DNA of 64,000 nucleotides from Sorghum bicolor. Taxonomy: Eukaryota > Streptophyta > Magnoliopsida > Poales > Poaceae. The notes below the pieces were generated by a model. It searched no databases. It worked only from the letters and a program-made list of their open reading frames with translations, and had not been told where the DNA came from. This document shows, piece after piece, positions 10,828-21,448 of the stretch. The translations under genes and the position numbers were made by a program. The stretch lies in contig NC_012879.2 in NCBI RefSeq assembly GCF_000003195.3, positions 32,812,373 to 32,876,372 on the forward strand, given 5' to 3'. How positions within the stretch are numbered: position 1 is the first letter of the stretch; each line of letters begins with the position of its first letter.

Positions 10828-13800
10828 TGTAACACCCTAGGTGTTAAGCATGCACTTAGTCTCATCAAAGTCATGCATAAGCATTTCCATCAAGCATAAG
10901 CATCATGAGCATGACACTCTTTTCAAATTATGCTTTTATGTGCTTCATTTCATAAGTTTTAAATATGTTAAAAATGTGGTGCTTGCTTCTAAAATTGTGA
11001 AAAATTCAAATTAGGTTGATTTATGTGTGAGAAGAATTTAGAATATTTTTGTGCAATTTTTGGAGCTATGAAATTTGAGAAATGGGATTTATACAAAAAT
11101 ATCCAAAAAGAATTTATTTAAAACCTAGAACTGAGTTTTAACTTGTAATTCAAATTTTGTTTGGAATTTGGTCTTGCTTGTCAAAGCAAAGGTGTAGAGT
11201 TTTTAATTTGGAACAATTTTGTTTTTGGAGCAAGAGGTGAAAATGCTTTTTGGCTGGTCCAAATAATTTTAGAAAGGAATTTGGAAAAAGAATTAAAAAA
11301 AAGGGGGAGCTGTTCACTGGCGGGCCGGCGCCAACCAACCGGCCCAGCCAGCGAAGCCAGCCTAGGCCGACCGCGCCGCGTCCACCCCCTCCCCGCGCGG
11401 GCTCGGACACGGCCGCGCCGCGCGCGCCCGACCGCGTCAGGCCGACAGCGCCGCGTGGACGGCATGCGCTGCTCGCCGGCGCCACGACCCCCCCCCTCCG
11501 CTGCGGACAGCGCCACCTCCCTCGCCATTCTCTCCTCCACCCGGTGCGCGCCCCCTCGCTCTCTCTCGCGCTCTCCTGCCTCCTCTCCGCGCGCACCGTG
11601 CCGCCGCTCGCCATTGGAGCTCCCCGAGCTCCGCTCGCCGTGTCCCCGGCACTCCGTCGCCTCTCAGCGCCTCCTTCCACCTCTCCGAGCTCCGCATTCG
11701 TCTCCGCGTGCTCGGACGTAGTTTCTTCGCGCAGGTAAGCGGTTCTAGCGAGCCGAATCGCTCGCCGGAGAATCCGCGGCCTCGCCGGAGCTCTCCGCGG
11801 CGTCGGCGTCGCTGGTTTTCCCCCTCCCGAACCTCTCTTGCCTCGCTAGCGCGCGCATTATGGTCGTCGTGGCTCCCTGAGTCGCGAGAAGCCGCACTCG
11901 AGCGCTCTACCGGAGCGTGGTGGCCGGCACCGCTGCGGCAGCGCCGCCGGTCCGCCATTGCTAGTGGCCAACTCGCTGTGCGGGGTTTCAGGGCGAGTAA
12001 AGGGGTGGGATCGAGTCGCAAGAGGGAGGCGAACGTGTTGGTGCCGTTGGTTCCGGCCGAGAGGCATCACCGGCGGCGAGCCGTCGTCGGGGATCCTCTC
12101 CCCTCTCGGTGTCCTGGCCAGCGGGCCCGGCTGGCAGGCGGGTCCGCTCGTCAGCGGCCGCGGGTGCACTGCACCGGGTGCACCTAGCAGGTCTCGGGGT
12201 GGATTTGATTTATTTTCAGAAAAATAATTTCCAGGAAATGATTTAAATGTTCAAAAATCCATATCTTGATGAATATAGCTCCAAAAATGGTGAAATAAAT
12301 TTTGGTGTGTTCCTTATTTCCAGATCTATAGCCTAGTATGATTGCATGTCATGTTTGAGTAACTTTCCTGTAAGAATATAATTAATCCATGTTTTTCCTA
12401 AACTTGGAAAATGCATAGTAAATAAAATAGGGTTCAGAAAAATGTAAAACTTGTTTTGCTGGCTCTGCATGTGTGTTTAATCACTGAGAAAATATTGTTA
12501 CATATTATTTGGTGTATAAATGAATTTATGATAATTTAAATGTTTGCATGGCAGTGCTTTATGATTTTTAATAATTAAATGGGTCATGCAATAAATCTGG
12601 AAAATTTTGTGGGTGTTTCTTATGATATTAGACAAATTGTAAAAATATGAAATCTGTTGTTTGACACTTATATCACAGTAGGGTGATTATACTTACTTTA
12701 TTACTTAATCTTGTGATTTTTGTGGCCCAAAATAAGTATCCAAAAATCATGAAAAATTTACAGTAGACTTTATGCTTAGCTGGTGGTCTCCTGTAATTTT
12801 TGTGGAATTTATTGATGAACATAACTGCATTTGATTTTTTTTATGGGCTTAGAAATGAATAAAGAAAACTATGAATGGTTGTATATATAGGGTGAATGGA
12901 GTAAGTTGGGTTTGGTGTATCTTTGAAGCATCATGGAGGTTGCTGGTTGCATTTGAAAAATAATTATAGAAGAGAATGTAATAGATGTTTGATTCAAATG
13001 TTTATTCTTGGATGATGTTGACTACCTTGTAATGAACATGACCAGGTGTATCATCCATGCATCATGTCATGGTCCTTTGGCACTTTCTCATACAAGCATC
13101 CACTCGGGCATCTCACACTCCACTCATGAGCATATATGCATCATACAGGCTCGCAGGAGAACGAGGTGGGACCCGAGGAGCCAGAGGAGCTTCAGGAGCA
13201 GGAACCTCCGGAAGCACAGGAACCCGGAGAGGAATTGCAGGAGTGTCCGGATCACCGACCCAGCACATTTGAGAAAGGCAAGCCCCGGAGCATTCTAAGT
13301 CTCCCTATTCTCGCTAACTTATATAAAGGGCTATACTTGTTCTACTATATTGCATATTAAGTGATAGGAGTTGCCTGATACCGTTGCTGCATGAGTACTC
13401 CTTGTTATTCCTACTCATTCAACTACCTTGTCCTATGTAGATAGGCACGGAGTCTATGCTTAGCTTGCTTAGTTCGGTAGAAGTCGGGTGATCCTCTGTC
13501 ACCTGCGAGATATAGGTGGATACCTGCTTGATTAAGCATTGGTTGCTCGGGGAAAAGAATAACCAAGTGTGGAATGAATTTGGAGACTGGGCAGGGTCTT
13601 ATGGTGGGTTGACCATGGTGCCCATGCCTGTGTCGATTAAGGACCGATCGTTGACGGCCCTCTTTTCATGTTGAACGCATGCCCCACACTTAGCTGGAAG
13701 GATAAGTCGTTCCGACCGCGAAGCATGAAAACTATCCGGGCCGGGAATCGAGCCGCCATGCGCTGTATTGGTGATGGTTGAGGAGAACGACGAGGGCGCG

Positions 13801-14780
13801 GCGCGCAACCTTGGTATACCTTGGATACCTCGGTCGCCGGAACGGTCCTCGGGTACTGGCGGTGCCTGCCGAACCCGCGAATTGGTCCTGGATAGTGTAA
13901 TACGGTGATCTGTAACTCACTTGATCAGTGAGTGTGGTTTGTGTGGGGAATACCTCGCCAGCTGGTTAGAAATCGATTCGAATCGCCATCGCTCCTGGAT
14001 AGTGAGCACTTGACATGAGCCCTGTCCTCGTAGTAAGGACTATGGAACACTTGGGTTAAAATGAAACGTGTTTATGACTGCTGTGATGAGGTACTATCAT
14101 AGTCTCATACTTGCTTGTAATAGTGCAGGTGCAAACCTAGACGATAGGTAATGATACTTTCAATTTGAGCCAATTAAAAGAAGAAAGACTTATGTAGGTT
14201 ATGTTAGCGAAATACTGCGGTTTTGCAAAATGGTCGTCAGCTACCCCACTATATAGCCTTCATGATCCTTGATGAGTCTTTATTTTAAGTTTATGACGGG
14301 TAAGTCTAGCTGAGTACCTTCTCGTACTCAGGGTTCTATTCCCATATTGTTTTGGAGATGGTCAAATGTACTATGGTTATTGCATCCTCTGCCTGTACCC
14401 AGCTATGGGTGATGACTAGACCAAGGGCGATGGTCACTCCGTCTCTTCTTTTGCTATTGTGGGAATGACCGAACTATGGCACTGTATGAGACTTATCGTG
14501 TGTGTTGTAATTTCAAACTATGAAGCTTCCGCTACTTGAAGAACTTGGTTTGTAATAACTTTAAGCACTCCGATGTATTTTATGAATGTTGTAATCTGGA
14601 TGTACTTGTGGATGGCGACCGCTAAACTTATTACGATCTTGGCTGTCATGTGATGTGCGGTTTGAAATCCATCGAGATTTCACGGACTACCGGGATTATA
14701 TGGGCTTAAGCGTGATAGTTCGACTATGCAAATGGTCACTATTAGGCTTAATCTCTTATAATTTGGTCGGTTCTGTTACA
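10828..14780 (+). repeat. 5' LTR of element B (3953 bp)
   Basis: It begins TGTAACACCCTAGGTG and ends TTCTGTTACA. An AT-rich first 500 bp is followed by a very GC/CpG-rich block (about 11310-12190) and then mixed sequence. ORFs on both strands of the GC-rich block (for example 11161-12187) recur in the 3' LTR, shift frame between copies, and look like composition artefacts. A strong splice donor lies at 11735. Confidence 0.94.
11732..11740 (+). promoter_or_regulatory. Predicted 5' splice donor in LTR leader (CAG|GTAAGC)
   Basis: A near-ideal donor after a GC-rich leader, identical in the 3' LTR (donor GT at 22361). Acceptors stand immediately upstream of both ORF start codons, which suggests splicing from the LTR leader to each ORF. 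Confidence 0.55.
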
Positions 14781-14782
14781 GC

Positions 14783-14800
14783 TGGCATCGGAGCAAGGTT
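14783..14800 (+). other. Primer-binding site of element B
   Basis: TGGCATCGGAGCAAGGTT starts 2 nt after the LTR. It is a diverged version of the TGGTATCAGAGC initiator-Met tRNA site typical of chromoviruses. Confidence 0.7.
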
Positions 14801-15601
14801 TAGCGAGTTACTGTTCATAAGTACGTTCTAAACAAAATCTAAACCGGTCTAATGAAGGATTTTGGTAATTAATAAGGATCAAGGTGTTAAACTAAGTTTT
14901 GGAAAATTATCTAGGGTGCCATGGTCATATCCTTTATGCCCAGTTAAGGACTCTAAGGTGGCTAGTTAAGTACTGACTTGGGGGTTAATGCATCATATTT
15001 TCATTTCGTCGCTCATACGGCGTGCAAATAGTATGAGTGCCATTCATTTGAGTGGTAATGTATGGATCAATTCTTCCTCTACGCCATGGTAAGTGGGAGT
15101 TGTGAGAGCATGATCGGATACACTGCAGGTCTAGGGGAGTGTTGTCAGGTGCTGTGTCATGCACACATGTTGGTGTGTCTTGGGAACAGTACCGCATGCT
15201 GGGAATTCCGTCCTGAGAGGCGATGCCGTCAATAGGGCGATGATGTGGGTAGTGACACGTCACATGCATGGACGGGTGTCTGTGTATGTGAAGTGCAGGG
15301 TTTTAAATTCTTGCTCTGCATGATCATATTGTGGGTGGGCTGAAATGAGTTTTCTGCAGGTACACTAACCACGTTCTCGCTTAGAACGCTAGTTACGTTA
15401 TGAGAGAACGTTGTGTGCCACCGTGTATACCGCTTAGTGTTAACTTTTGTTTTCTAAGTTTGTGAGATCGTAAGTTCGTACATGCATCATGTGCATTTCA
15501 TATCATTGCTTACTTTCCCCCTTAATTTAATCTGTCCCAATTCTAAATAAAATAACTGAAGGTAATCCTCACTCTTACCCACGGTATTCCATTTGCAGCA
15601 G
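14801..15601 (+). other. Untranslated leader of element B up to ORF1
   Basis: About 800 bp with no supported ORF. Its end (15570-15601) is pyrimidine-rich and closes with TTTGCAGCAG, a tandem NAG acceptor abutting the ORF1 ATG at 15602. The packaging signal would be expected here but is not recognisable by eye. Confidence 0.55.
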
Positions 15602-16645
15602 ATGGCACGCACTAGGCTCACCGCTCGCAAGTCCACTGGTGGGCGGGCCCCTCACCGTCCGTTGGCAGCTAGGAGCTCGCGACATAAGAGCAAGTTCCTA
15701 GAGGAGTTTGGGATGCCCACTTTGCTATGGAGGGTGCTCAGTTCGATGGGGTATCCCGAAGGAAGGGAGCCTCGCTACTATTGGGATAAGGAGCCGCTTG
15801 GTGACGAGACCCTGGTGGGGATCGAGGCAGTTGTCCCAACCAGTGGAGGAGACCCTGCTTGGGGCGGTTGGGTGTACGAGTCCCGAGGTGTCACGCCTTT
15901 CCACGGTGCCAGCAGGGCAGCTTTCGCAGTTTTGAGGGACCTCATGGAGAGGTTTCCACAGGAGCTGGCCCACGCCTTCGCTGGGGTGTTTCCCCGGGGT
16001 GACCCTTACACTTCGGTGTGGGATCAGTCCGAGGTGAATGCTCTAGAGAAGAGTGCGGCTGAGGACCAGCACAGTGACAGTGCAGCTATGAGTGCCATGT
16101 ACGCATTGATGAAGACCTATGGAGGCCTGGAGCGTTGTTTGGGTCGCTTGTCCGGGTCTCTTCTCACCGTCCAGGATGAGAAGCGTCAGTTGCAGCGTGA
16201 GTTTGACTCTGAGGTTGAGAGGCTACAGGCAGAGTTGGCTCGTGTGACCAGAGAGAGAGACCAGGCAGTCCAGAAGAACAGTGAGCTGAGTCAGGACCTG
16301 CTTGCAGTGCGGGAGCAGAAGGACAGGGTGACTACTGCTCACAGGAACTGCGAGCGTATGCTAGTCCATGTGCTTGGACAGAGGAATGAAGCCTGGCACG
16401 AGGAGGACACTTTGAGGGCCCGACAGCTGGAGCTAGAGCAGCAGCTAGCTAATGCTGAGGAGTACAATGAGAACTTGCATGAGGAGATCCACCAGCTGCA
16501 TAACCAGCTCCACCCTCACCACATGCCTGGAGCAGCTGAGCTAGACTCTGAGGACGAGATGGACGCGGATCCCGAGATAGGGGCAGCTGCTAGTGGTGAT
16601 GAGGATGGGGATGGCTCTGGCATGGACAGTGACCACAGCGAGTAG
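15602..16645 (+). CDS. ORF1 of chromovirus B: protein with histone-H3-like N-terminal tail, coiled coil and acidic tail (347 aa)
   Basis: The start is ATG 15602; an in-frame upstream extension exists only by using TTG and lies across the splice acceptor. After Met removal the protein begins ARTRLTARKSTGG, matching histone H3 residues 1-13 except at K4 and Q5, with weaker identity to about residue 26. The K9 context TARKSTGG is exact. The residues at H3 positions 4, 14, 18, 23 and 27 are R, R, R, R and H. No histone fold follows. Residues about 35-130 form an unrecognised globular region rich in W/G/P, about 185-300 a long heptad-like coiled coil, and about 305-347 an Asp/Glu-rich tail with Met, Gly and Ser. 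The frame is intact although gag-pol is broken. It lies between PBS and gag, an unusual place for an extra ORF. Function unknown; chromatin interaction is inferred only from the tail, the acidic end and the chromodomain in the same element. Confidence 0.82.
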   Translation: MARTRLTARKSTGGRAPHRPLAARSSRHKSKFLEEFGMPTLLWRVLSSMGYPEGREPRYYWDKEPLGDETLVGIEAVVPTSGGDPAWGGWVYESRGVTPFHGASRAAFAVLRDLMERFPQELAHAFAGVFPRGDPYTSVWDQSEVNALEKSAAEDQHSDSAAMSAMYALMKTYGGLERCLGRLSGSLLTVQDEKRQLQREFDSEVERLQAELARVTRERDQAVQKNSELSQDLLAVREQKDRVTTAHRNCERMLVHVLGQRNEAWHEEDTLRARQLELEQQLANAEEYNENLHEEIHQLHNQLHPHHMPGAAELDSEDEMDADPEIGAAASGDEDGDGSGMDSDHSE

Positions 16646-16968
16646 ATGCTAGGGCTCTAGAGCTAGTCTTCCCTCTTTTGTGATGTATGTTGCGTGGCAT
16701 GTCATGTACTTTTGGATCTGGGCTGTGTAAGACTTTATGAGTTGATGCTGAAAGTCTAGTGTATGTATGCTGGCAAGTTGGATGTACGCGAACCTTGTTG
16801 CGTGAATGTTAAGTAATCTGTTAGCGATGTTGTGCGTGGATGATGAGTGGTTGTGCCTTTGTTATTGTGTGAATTTATTCCCTCAGTAAATTCAGTATGG
16901 CACGATTTTACACATTTTCTACCGGTTGGTGGCAACTCCTAACGATTGCTTATCATTGGCGTATGCAG
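16646..16968 (+). other. Spacer between ORF1 and gag, with splice-acceptor-like end
   Basis: Non-coding. It contains CTAAC (16939-16943), a good branch-point match, and ends GTATGCAG exactly before the gag ATG at 16969. This fits an acceptor for a gag-pol mRNA spliced from the LTR donor at 11735. Confidence 0.5.
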
Positions 16969-19900
16969 ATGGTACAAACACGTGGCGGGGGTAACGGCAA
17001 CCCGGGTCTTGGAGCAGGTACATCCGGAAATGGGGCTCAACGGATTGAGGACCGAGCACCAACACCACCACCACCTCCCCCGTACACTGCGGATGTGTTT
17101 TTCGCGTAGTTTCTGGCAAGCCAACGCAACATGGAGCAGATGCAGCGCAACATGGAAGAAGCTTTGCGCAACATAGCTGACAATACCCGTCGTGGGGATA
17201 ATCAGGGTGGCCGGGAGGTCAACTAGTACAGTTCGTTCAAGGACTTCATGGATACCAAGCCACCAATCTTTAAGGAGGCCTTGGAACCGCTCGAAGCAGA
17301 TGAGTGGATCAACACCATGGAGCAGAAGTTTCGTCTTCTCCGAATGACAGAAGAACTCAAGGCTGAATATGCGGCACATCAGTTACAAGGACCCGCTGGG
17401 ATTTGGTGGTCCCATCACCGTACCACCTACCCAGAAGGGACCCCAATCACTTGGAACCGCTTCACCACCGCTTTCCGGGGAAATTACATTCCTCCTGGTG
17501 TGGTTGAAATGAAGGTTGGGGAGTTCATGAGGCTGTCCCAAGGGACGAAGTATGTGAAGGAGTATCTACACGCTTTCAATAATCTCGCTCGATATGCCCC
17601 TGAGTTTGTAAACACGGAGGCCAAGAAGATTGCCAGTTTCCAGAGAGGCTTGAATCCAAAGATGCTGAAGACCATGGGTAAAGGGGCCAGGGCTACCTTC
17701 AATGCTTACATCAGTGACTGTCTCACCCAGGAGAATAACAACAACAACTACAGTGCATCCAAGTCACGTAAAAGGGCTTTTGAAGCTGGATCATCCCAGT
17801 CCAGGGCACCAGTGACAGGGCGACAACAGTATCGTCCCCCTGCCCCAGGTGCTAGGTTCCGACCACCGCAGAGAAGGAACACCGGGCATCCAACACAGCA
17901 GAAGCCGTACAAGGTGGCGATAGCTCCTGCCAAGCCAAAGGCAATTCAAGCTGCAGCACCTGCCGTCAACAATGCGCCCAAGGGTCCATGTTATAACTGC
18001 CACAAGATGGGGCACTTTGCTAAGGAATGTCCCTATCCCAAGAGGCAGCAGCCAACATATCCAGCTCGTGTGCATCATACCTCGATTGAGGAGATTCCGG
18101 AAGGAGAACCGGTAACAGCTGGTATGTTTCCTGTCAACCAACATCTTGCAGTTGTTTTGTTTGATTCTGGATCGTCGCATTCATTCATGAGCCAAGCGTT
18201 TGCACAAAAGCATAATCAACCAGTTACAGATCTGGGCTATGGCTACCGCATCAGCTCAGCAGGGGTAGATGTGTTGACCAGTAGAGTGGTCCGAGGGGCA
18301 ACCCTGGATGTAAGTGGCCGAGTTTTTCGGGTAAATCTAGTGGTCATGCCTGGGTTAGTTTTGGATGTTATCATGGGCATGAACTGGATGAGAGAATGGG
18401 ATGCTGTCATAGATACTGGAAAGAGAATGTTATCTCTCAGAGAACCACAGGGCAGTAACTCTTTTCAAGTACCTCTGCCCCGTCGTCTTGACTTTGCTAG
18501 CATCTCCTGTGCTACGCACGTGGTCCCTTTAACACAGATCCCAGTCGTCTGTGAGTTCCCTGATGTTTTTCCCGAGGAATTGCCAGGACTTCCCCCAGAT
18601 AGGGAGGTAGAGTTTCCAAACGAGTTGATACCAGGTACAGCACCAATATCTAGAAGGCCGTACCGGATGCCACCAAACGAACTCGCAGAGCTGAAGAAGC
18701 AACTGAAGGAGTTATTAGAAAAAGGGTTCATCCGGCCTAGCTCGTCGGAATGGGGTTGTCCAGCGTTGTTTGTGAAAAAGAAGGATCAGTCGTTGCGCAT
18801 GTGCGTGGACTATCGTCCACTAAATGCAGTGACAATCAAAAATAAGTATCCCTTGCCAAGGATTGATATCCTGTTTGATCAGTTATCCAAGGCCAAAGTG
18901 TTTTCTAAGATAGATTTGAGATCTGGGTATCACCAAATCAAGATTCGTCCGCAAGATATCCCGAAGACTGCTTTTTCCACCAGATATGGGTTGTACGAGT
19001 ATCTTGTCATGTCCTTTGGGTTGACAAATGCTCCTGCATACTTTATGTATCTCATGAATTCAGTCTTTATGCCGGAATTGGATAAGTTTGTTGTGGTGTT
19101 TATCGATGATATGCTGGTGTATTCAGAAAATGAGCAAGATCACGCCGAGCATCTGAGAATCGTGCTGACACGGTTACGAGAGCATCAGTTATATGCCAAG
19201 TTCAGCAAGTGTGAGTTCTGGTTAAAGAAAGTTCCTTTCCTCGGGCACATTCTGTCTGAAGAAGGAATTGCTGTGGATCCATCAAAAGTGCAGGAAGTCA
19301 TGGACTGGAAGGCACCAACTTCGGTCTCGGAAGTTAGAAGTTTTCTTGGTCTGGCCGGGTATTATCGTCGTTTCATACCTGGCTTCTCCAAGATTGCTAA
19401 GCCAATGACAAGCTTGCTACAAAAGGATCATAAGTTCGTCTGGACGGAGGGGTGTGAGTTAGCCTTCTGCACCTTGCGAAAGTTGCTAACCACTGCTCCC
19501 GTTCTGGCACAACCTAATATAGAGAAGCCTTTTGATGTGTTTTGTGACGCATCGAAGAGTGGCCTGGGGTGTGTGTTGATGCAAGATGGCAGGGTGATAG
19601 CTTATGCTTCCCGACAGTTGAGAAAGCATGAAGTCAACTATCCAACGCACGACCTTGAGTTAGCAGCAGTAGTACATGCTTTGAAGATCTGGAGACATTA
19701 TCTGCTAGGAAATAAGTGTCACATTTATACCGATCATAAGAGCTTGAAGTACATCTTCACACAGTCCGAGCTGAATATGAGGCAACGACGGTGGTTAGAG
19801 CTAATCAAGGACTATGACCTGGAAGTTCACTATCATCCAGGCAAGGCTAATGTAGTAGCAGATGCTCTAAGTCGTAAACCACACTGTCAAGTGGTTCAAC

Positions 19901-21435
19901 CGTTGTTTGAAGATGGGTTCAATCTTATGCATCCTGAGGTCTTATGTCATATACAACTCAGTTGTTCACTCGAGAGTCAAGTCATTGAAGGTCAGAAAAC
20001 AGACAAGGGTATTTTCCACATCAAAGAGAAGATCAAAGATGACCCAAAGACTCAGTTTCGGGTTGATGAGAAGGGGGTACTGTGGTTCCAACAGCGGTTA
20101 GTGGTCCCGAAAGATCGGGAGTTGAAGAATCGCATCATGGATGAAGCCCATCTCTCTAAGCTTTCTATTCATCCTGGCAGCAGCAAAATGTATCAAGATC
20201 TAAGGCCCCACTTTTGGTGGACCAAGATGAAGAAAGAAATAGCAGCTTATGTGGCCCGTTGTGACACGTGTTGCAGAGTTAAGGCCATCCATATGAAACC
20301 TGCAGGTCTGTTACAACCGTTATCAGTTCCGGAGTGGAAATGGGAAGAGGTCAGTATGGACTTTATCACAGGTTTACCAACCACAAGGAAGGGGAATGAC
20401 TCGATTTGGGTAATCATAGATCGATTGACCAAATCGGCCCATTTCATCCCTGTGAAGACTCGTTACCGACCTCCTGAGTATGCCGATATATATATGGCTG
20501 AGATTGTCAAGTTGCATGGTATTCCCAAGACAATCATATCAGATAGAGGACCGCAGTTCACCGCTCACTTCTGGGAGCGCATGCATAAAAGTTTGCGGAC
20601 CAGTCTGATAAGAAGCACGGCGTATCATCCCCAGACTTCAGGTCAAACCGAGAGGCTAAATCAAGTGTTAGAAGATATGCTGAGGGCCTGTGTGCTATCA
20701 TCCAAGGGATCATGGGAGTCGTGGTTACCGTTGGCTGAATTTTCCTACAATAATAGTTATCAAGAGAGCATCAAGATGGCCCCGTTTGAAGCTTTGTATG
20801 GTCGAAGATGTAGAACTCCGTTAAACTGGGTTGAACCTGGTGAAAGAAGATACTATGGTATCGACTTTGTGAATGATGCCGAGAAAAAGGTGCATATCAT
20901 ACAGCAGCATATGCAAGCGGCACAGTCACGACAAAAGAGTTATGCGGATAAGAGAAGAAGGCCACTTGAATTCAACATAGGTGACTATGTGTACCTCAAG
21001 GTTACGCCAATGAAGAAAATTCAACGTTTCCGAGTTCGAAGCAAGCTTGCACCCAGATATGTGGGACCGTACCAAGTGCTAGAGAGGAAAGGCCCAGTGG
21101 CCTATAAGATTTAGTTACCTGAAGAGATGAGCTCGATCTTTCCGGTCTTCCATGTGTCGCAACTACGGAAATGTTTGAAAGTGCCTGAGCAAAGAGTTGA
21201 ACCTCGAGGGATCAAGATAAAAGCAGACCTAGAGTATAAGGAGCAGCCAGTGGGGATTGTGGATACCAAGGAGCGAGTAACCCGAAACAAAGTTGTCAGA
21301 ACTTATAAAGTGGTGTGGAGTCATCATGACGATAGGGATGCCACTTGGGAAACAGAGGATTACTTAAAAACAGTTTATCCAAAATTTCATAAGAAATGGT
21401 TAGTAACCCAAAATCTCGGGACGAGATTTCCCTAA
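16969..21435 (+). pseudogene. gag-pol: Gag-pol polyprotein of chromovirus B with chromodomain (1488 codons, three TAG stops)
   Basis: One frame from ATG 16969 (MVQTRGGGNG) to TAA 21433, interrupted by TAG at 17107, 17224 and 21112, each where Gln (CAG) is expected. Domains in order, by codon from ATG: gag about 95-230; CCHC knuckle [14 protein letters not shown] 341-354; aspartic protease DSGSS from 399; RT with FIDDM (Asp 713-714); RNase H with Asp 860; integrase HHCC finger, then D1131, D1192 and E1228, a complete D,D-35-E triad; chromodomain about 1443-1475 with VVWSHH and ATWE. All catalytic residues I checked are present, so only the nonsense codons disable it. The order PR-RT-RH-IN-chromodomain places it in Tekay/Del chromoviruses. 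It would copy the element and integrate it into chromatin. Confidence 0.93.
21411..21429 (+). other. Perfect 8-bp hairpin just before the PPT of B
   Basis: AAATCTCG-GGA-CGAGATTT lies in the last codons of pol, 5 bp before the PPT region. The minus-strand chromovirus H has GAATCTCG/CGAGATTC (62880-62899) in the same place, a compensated change. Confidence 0.6.
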
Positions 21436-21448
21436 GGGGGGGAAGGGC
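21434..21448 (+). other. Polypurine tract of element B
   Basis: AAGGGGGGAAGGGC directly precedes the 3' LTR start at 21449. Confidence 0.85.

Noticed and set aside
11150..12227. Large overlapping ORFs on both strands in the GC-rich part of B's 5' LTR (repeated at 21802-22853)
   Set aside because: Several frames on both strands are open at once, composition is very GC/CpG-rich, the two LTR copies differ by frame-shifting indels, and no domain is recognisable.
14985..15269. Minus-strand 94-aa ORF in the leader of B
   Set aside because: Composition-driven, no similarity recognised, opposite to the element.
15593..15601. Upstream start of ORF1 giving MQQ before MART
   Set aside because: It needs a TTG start, and the triplets overlap the splice-acceptor-like TTTGCAGCAG; ATG 15602 is the normal eukaryotic choice.
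15602..16645. A captured functional histone H3 gene
   Set aside because: Only the tail resembles H3; there is no histone fold, and the rest is coiled coil and acidic tail.
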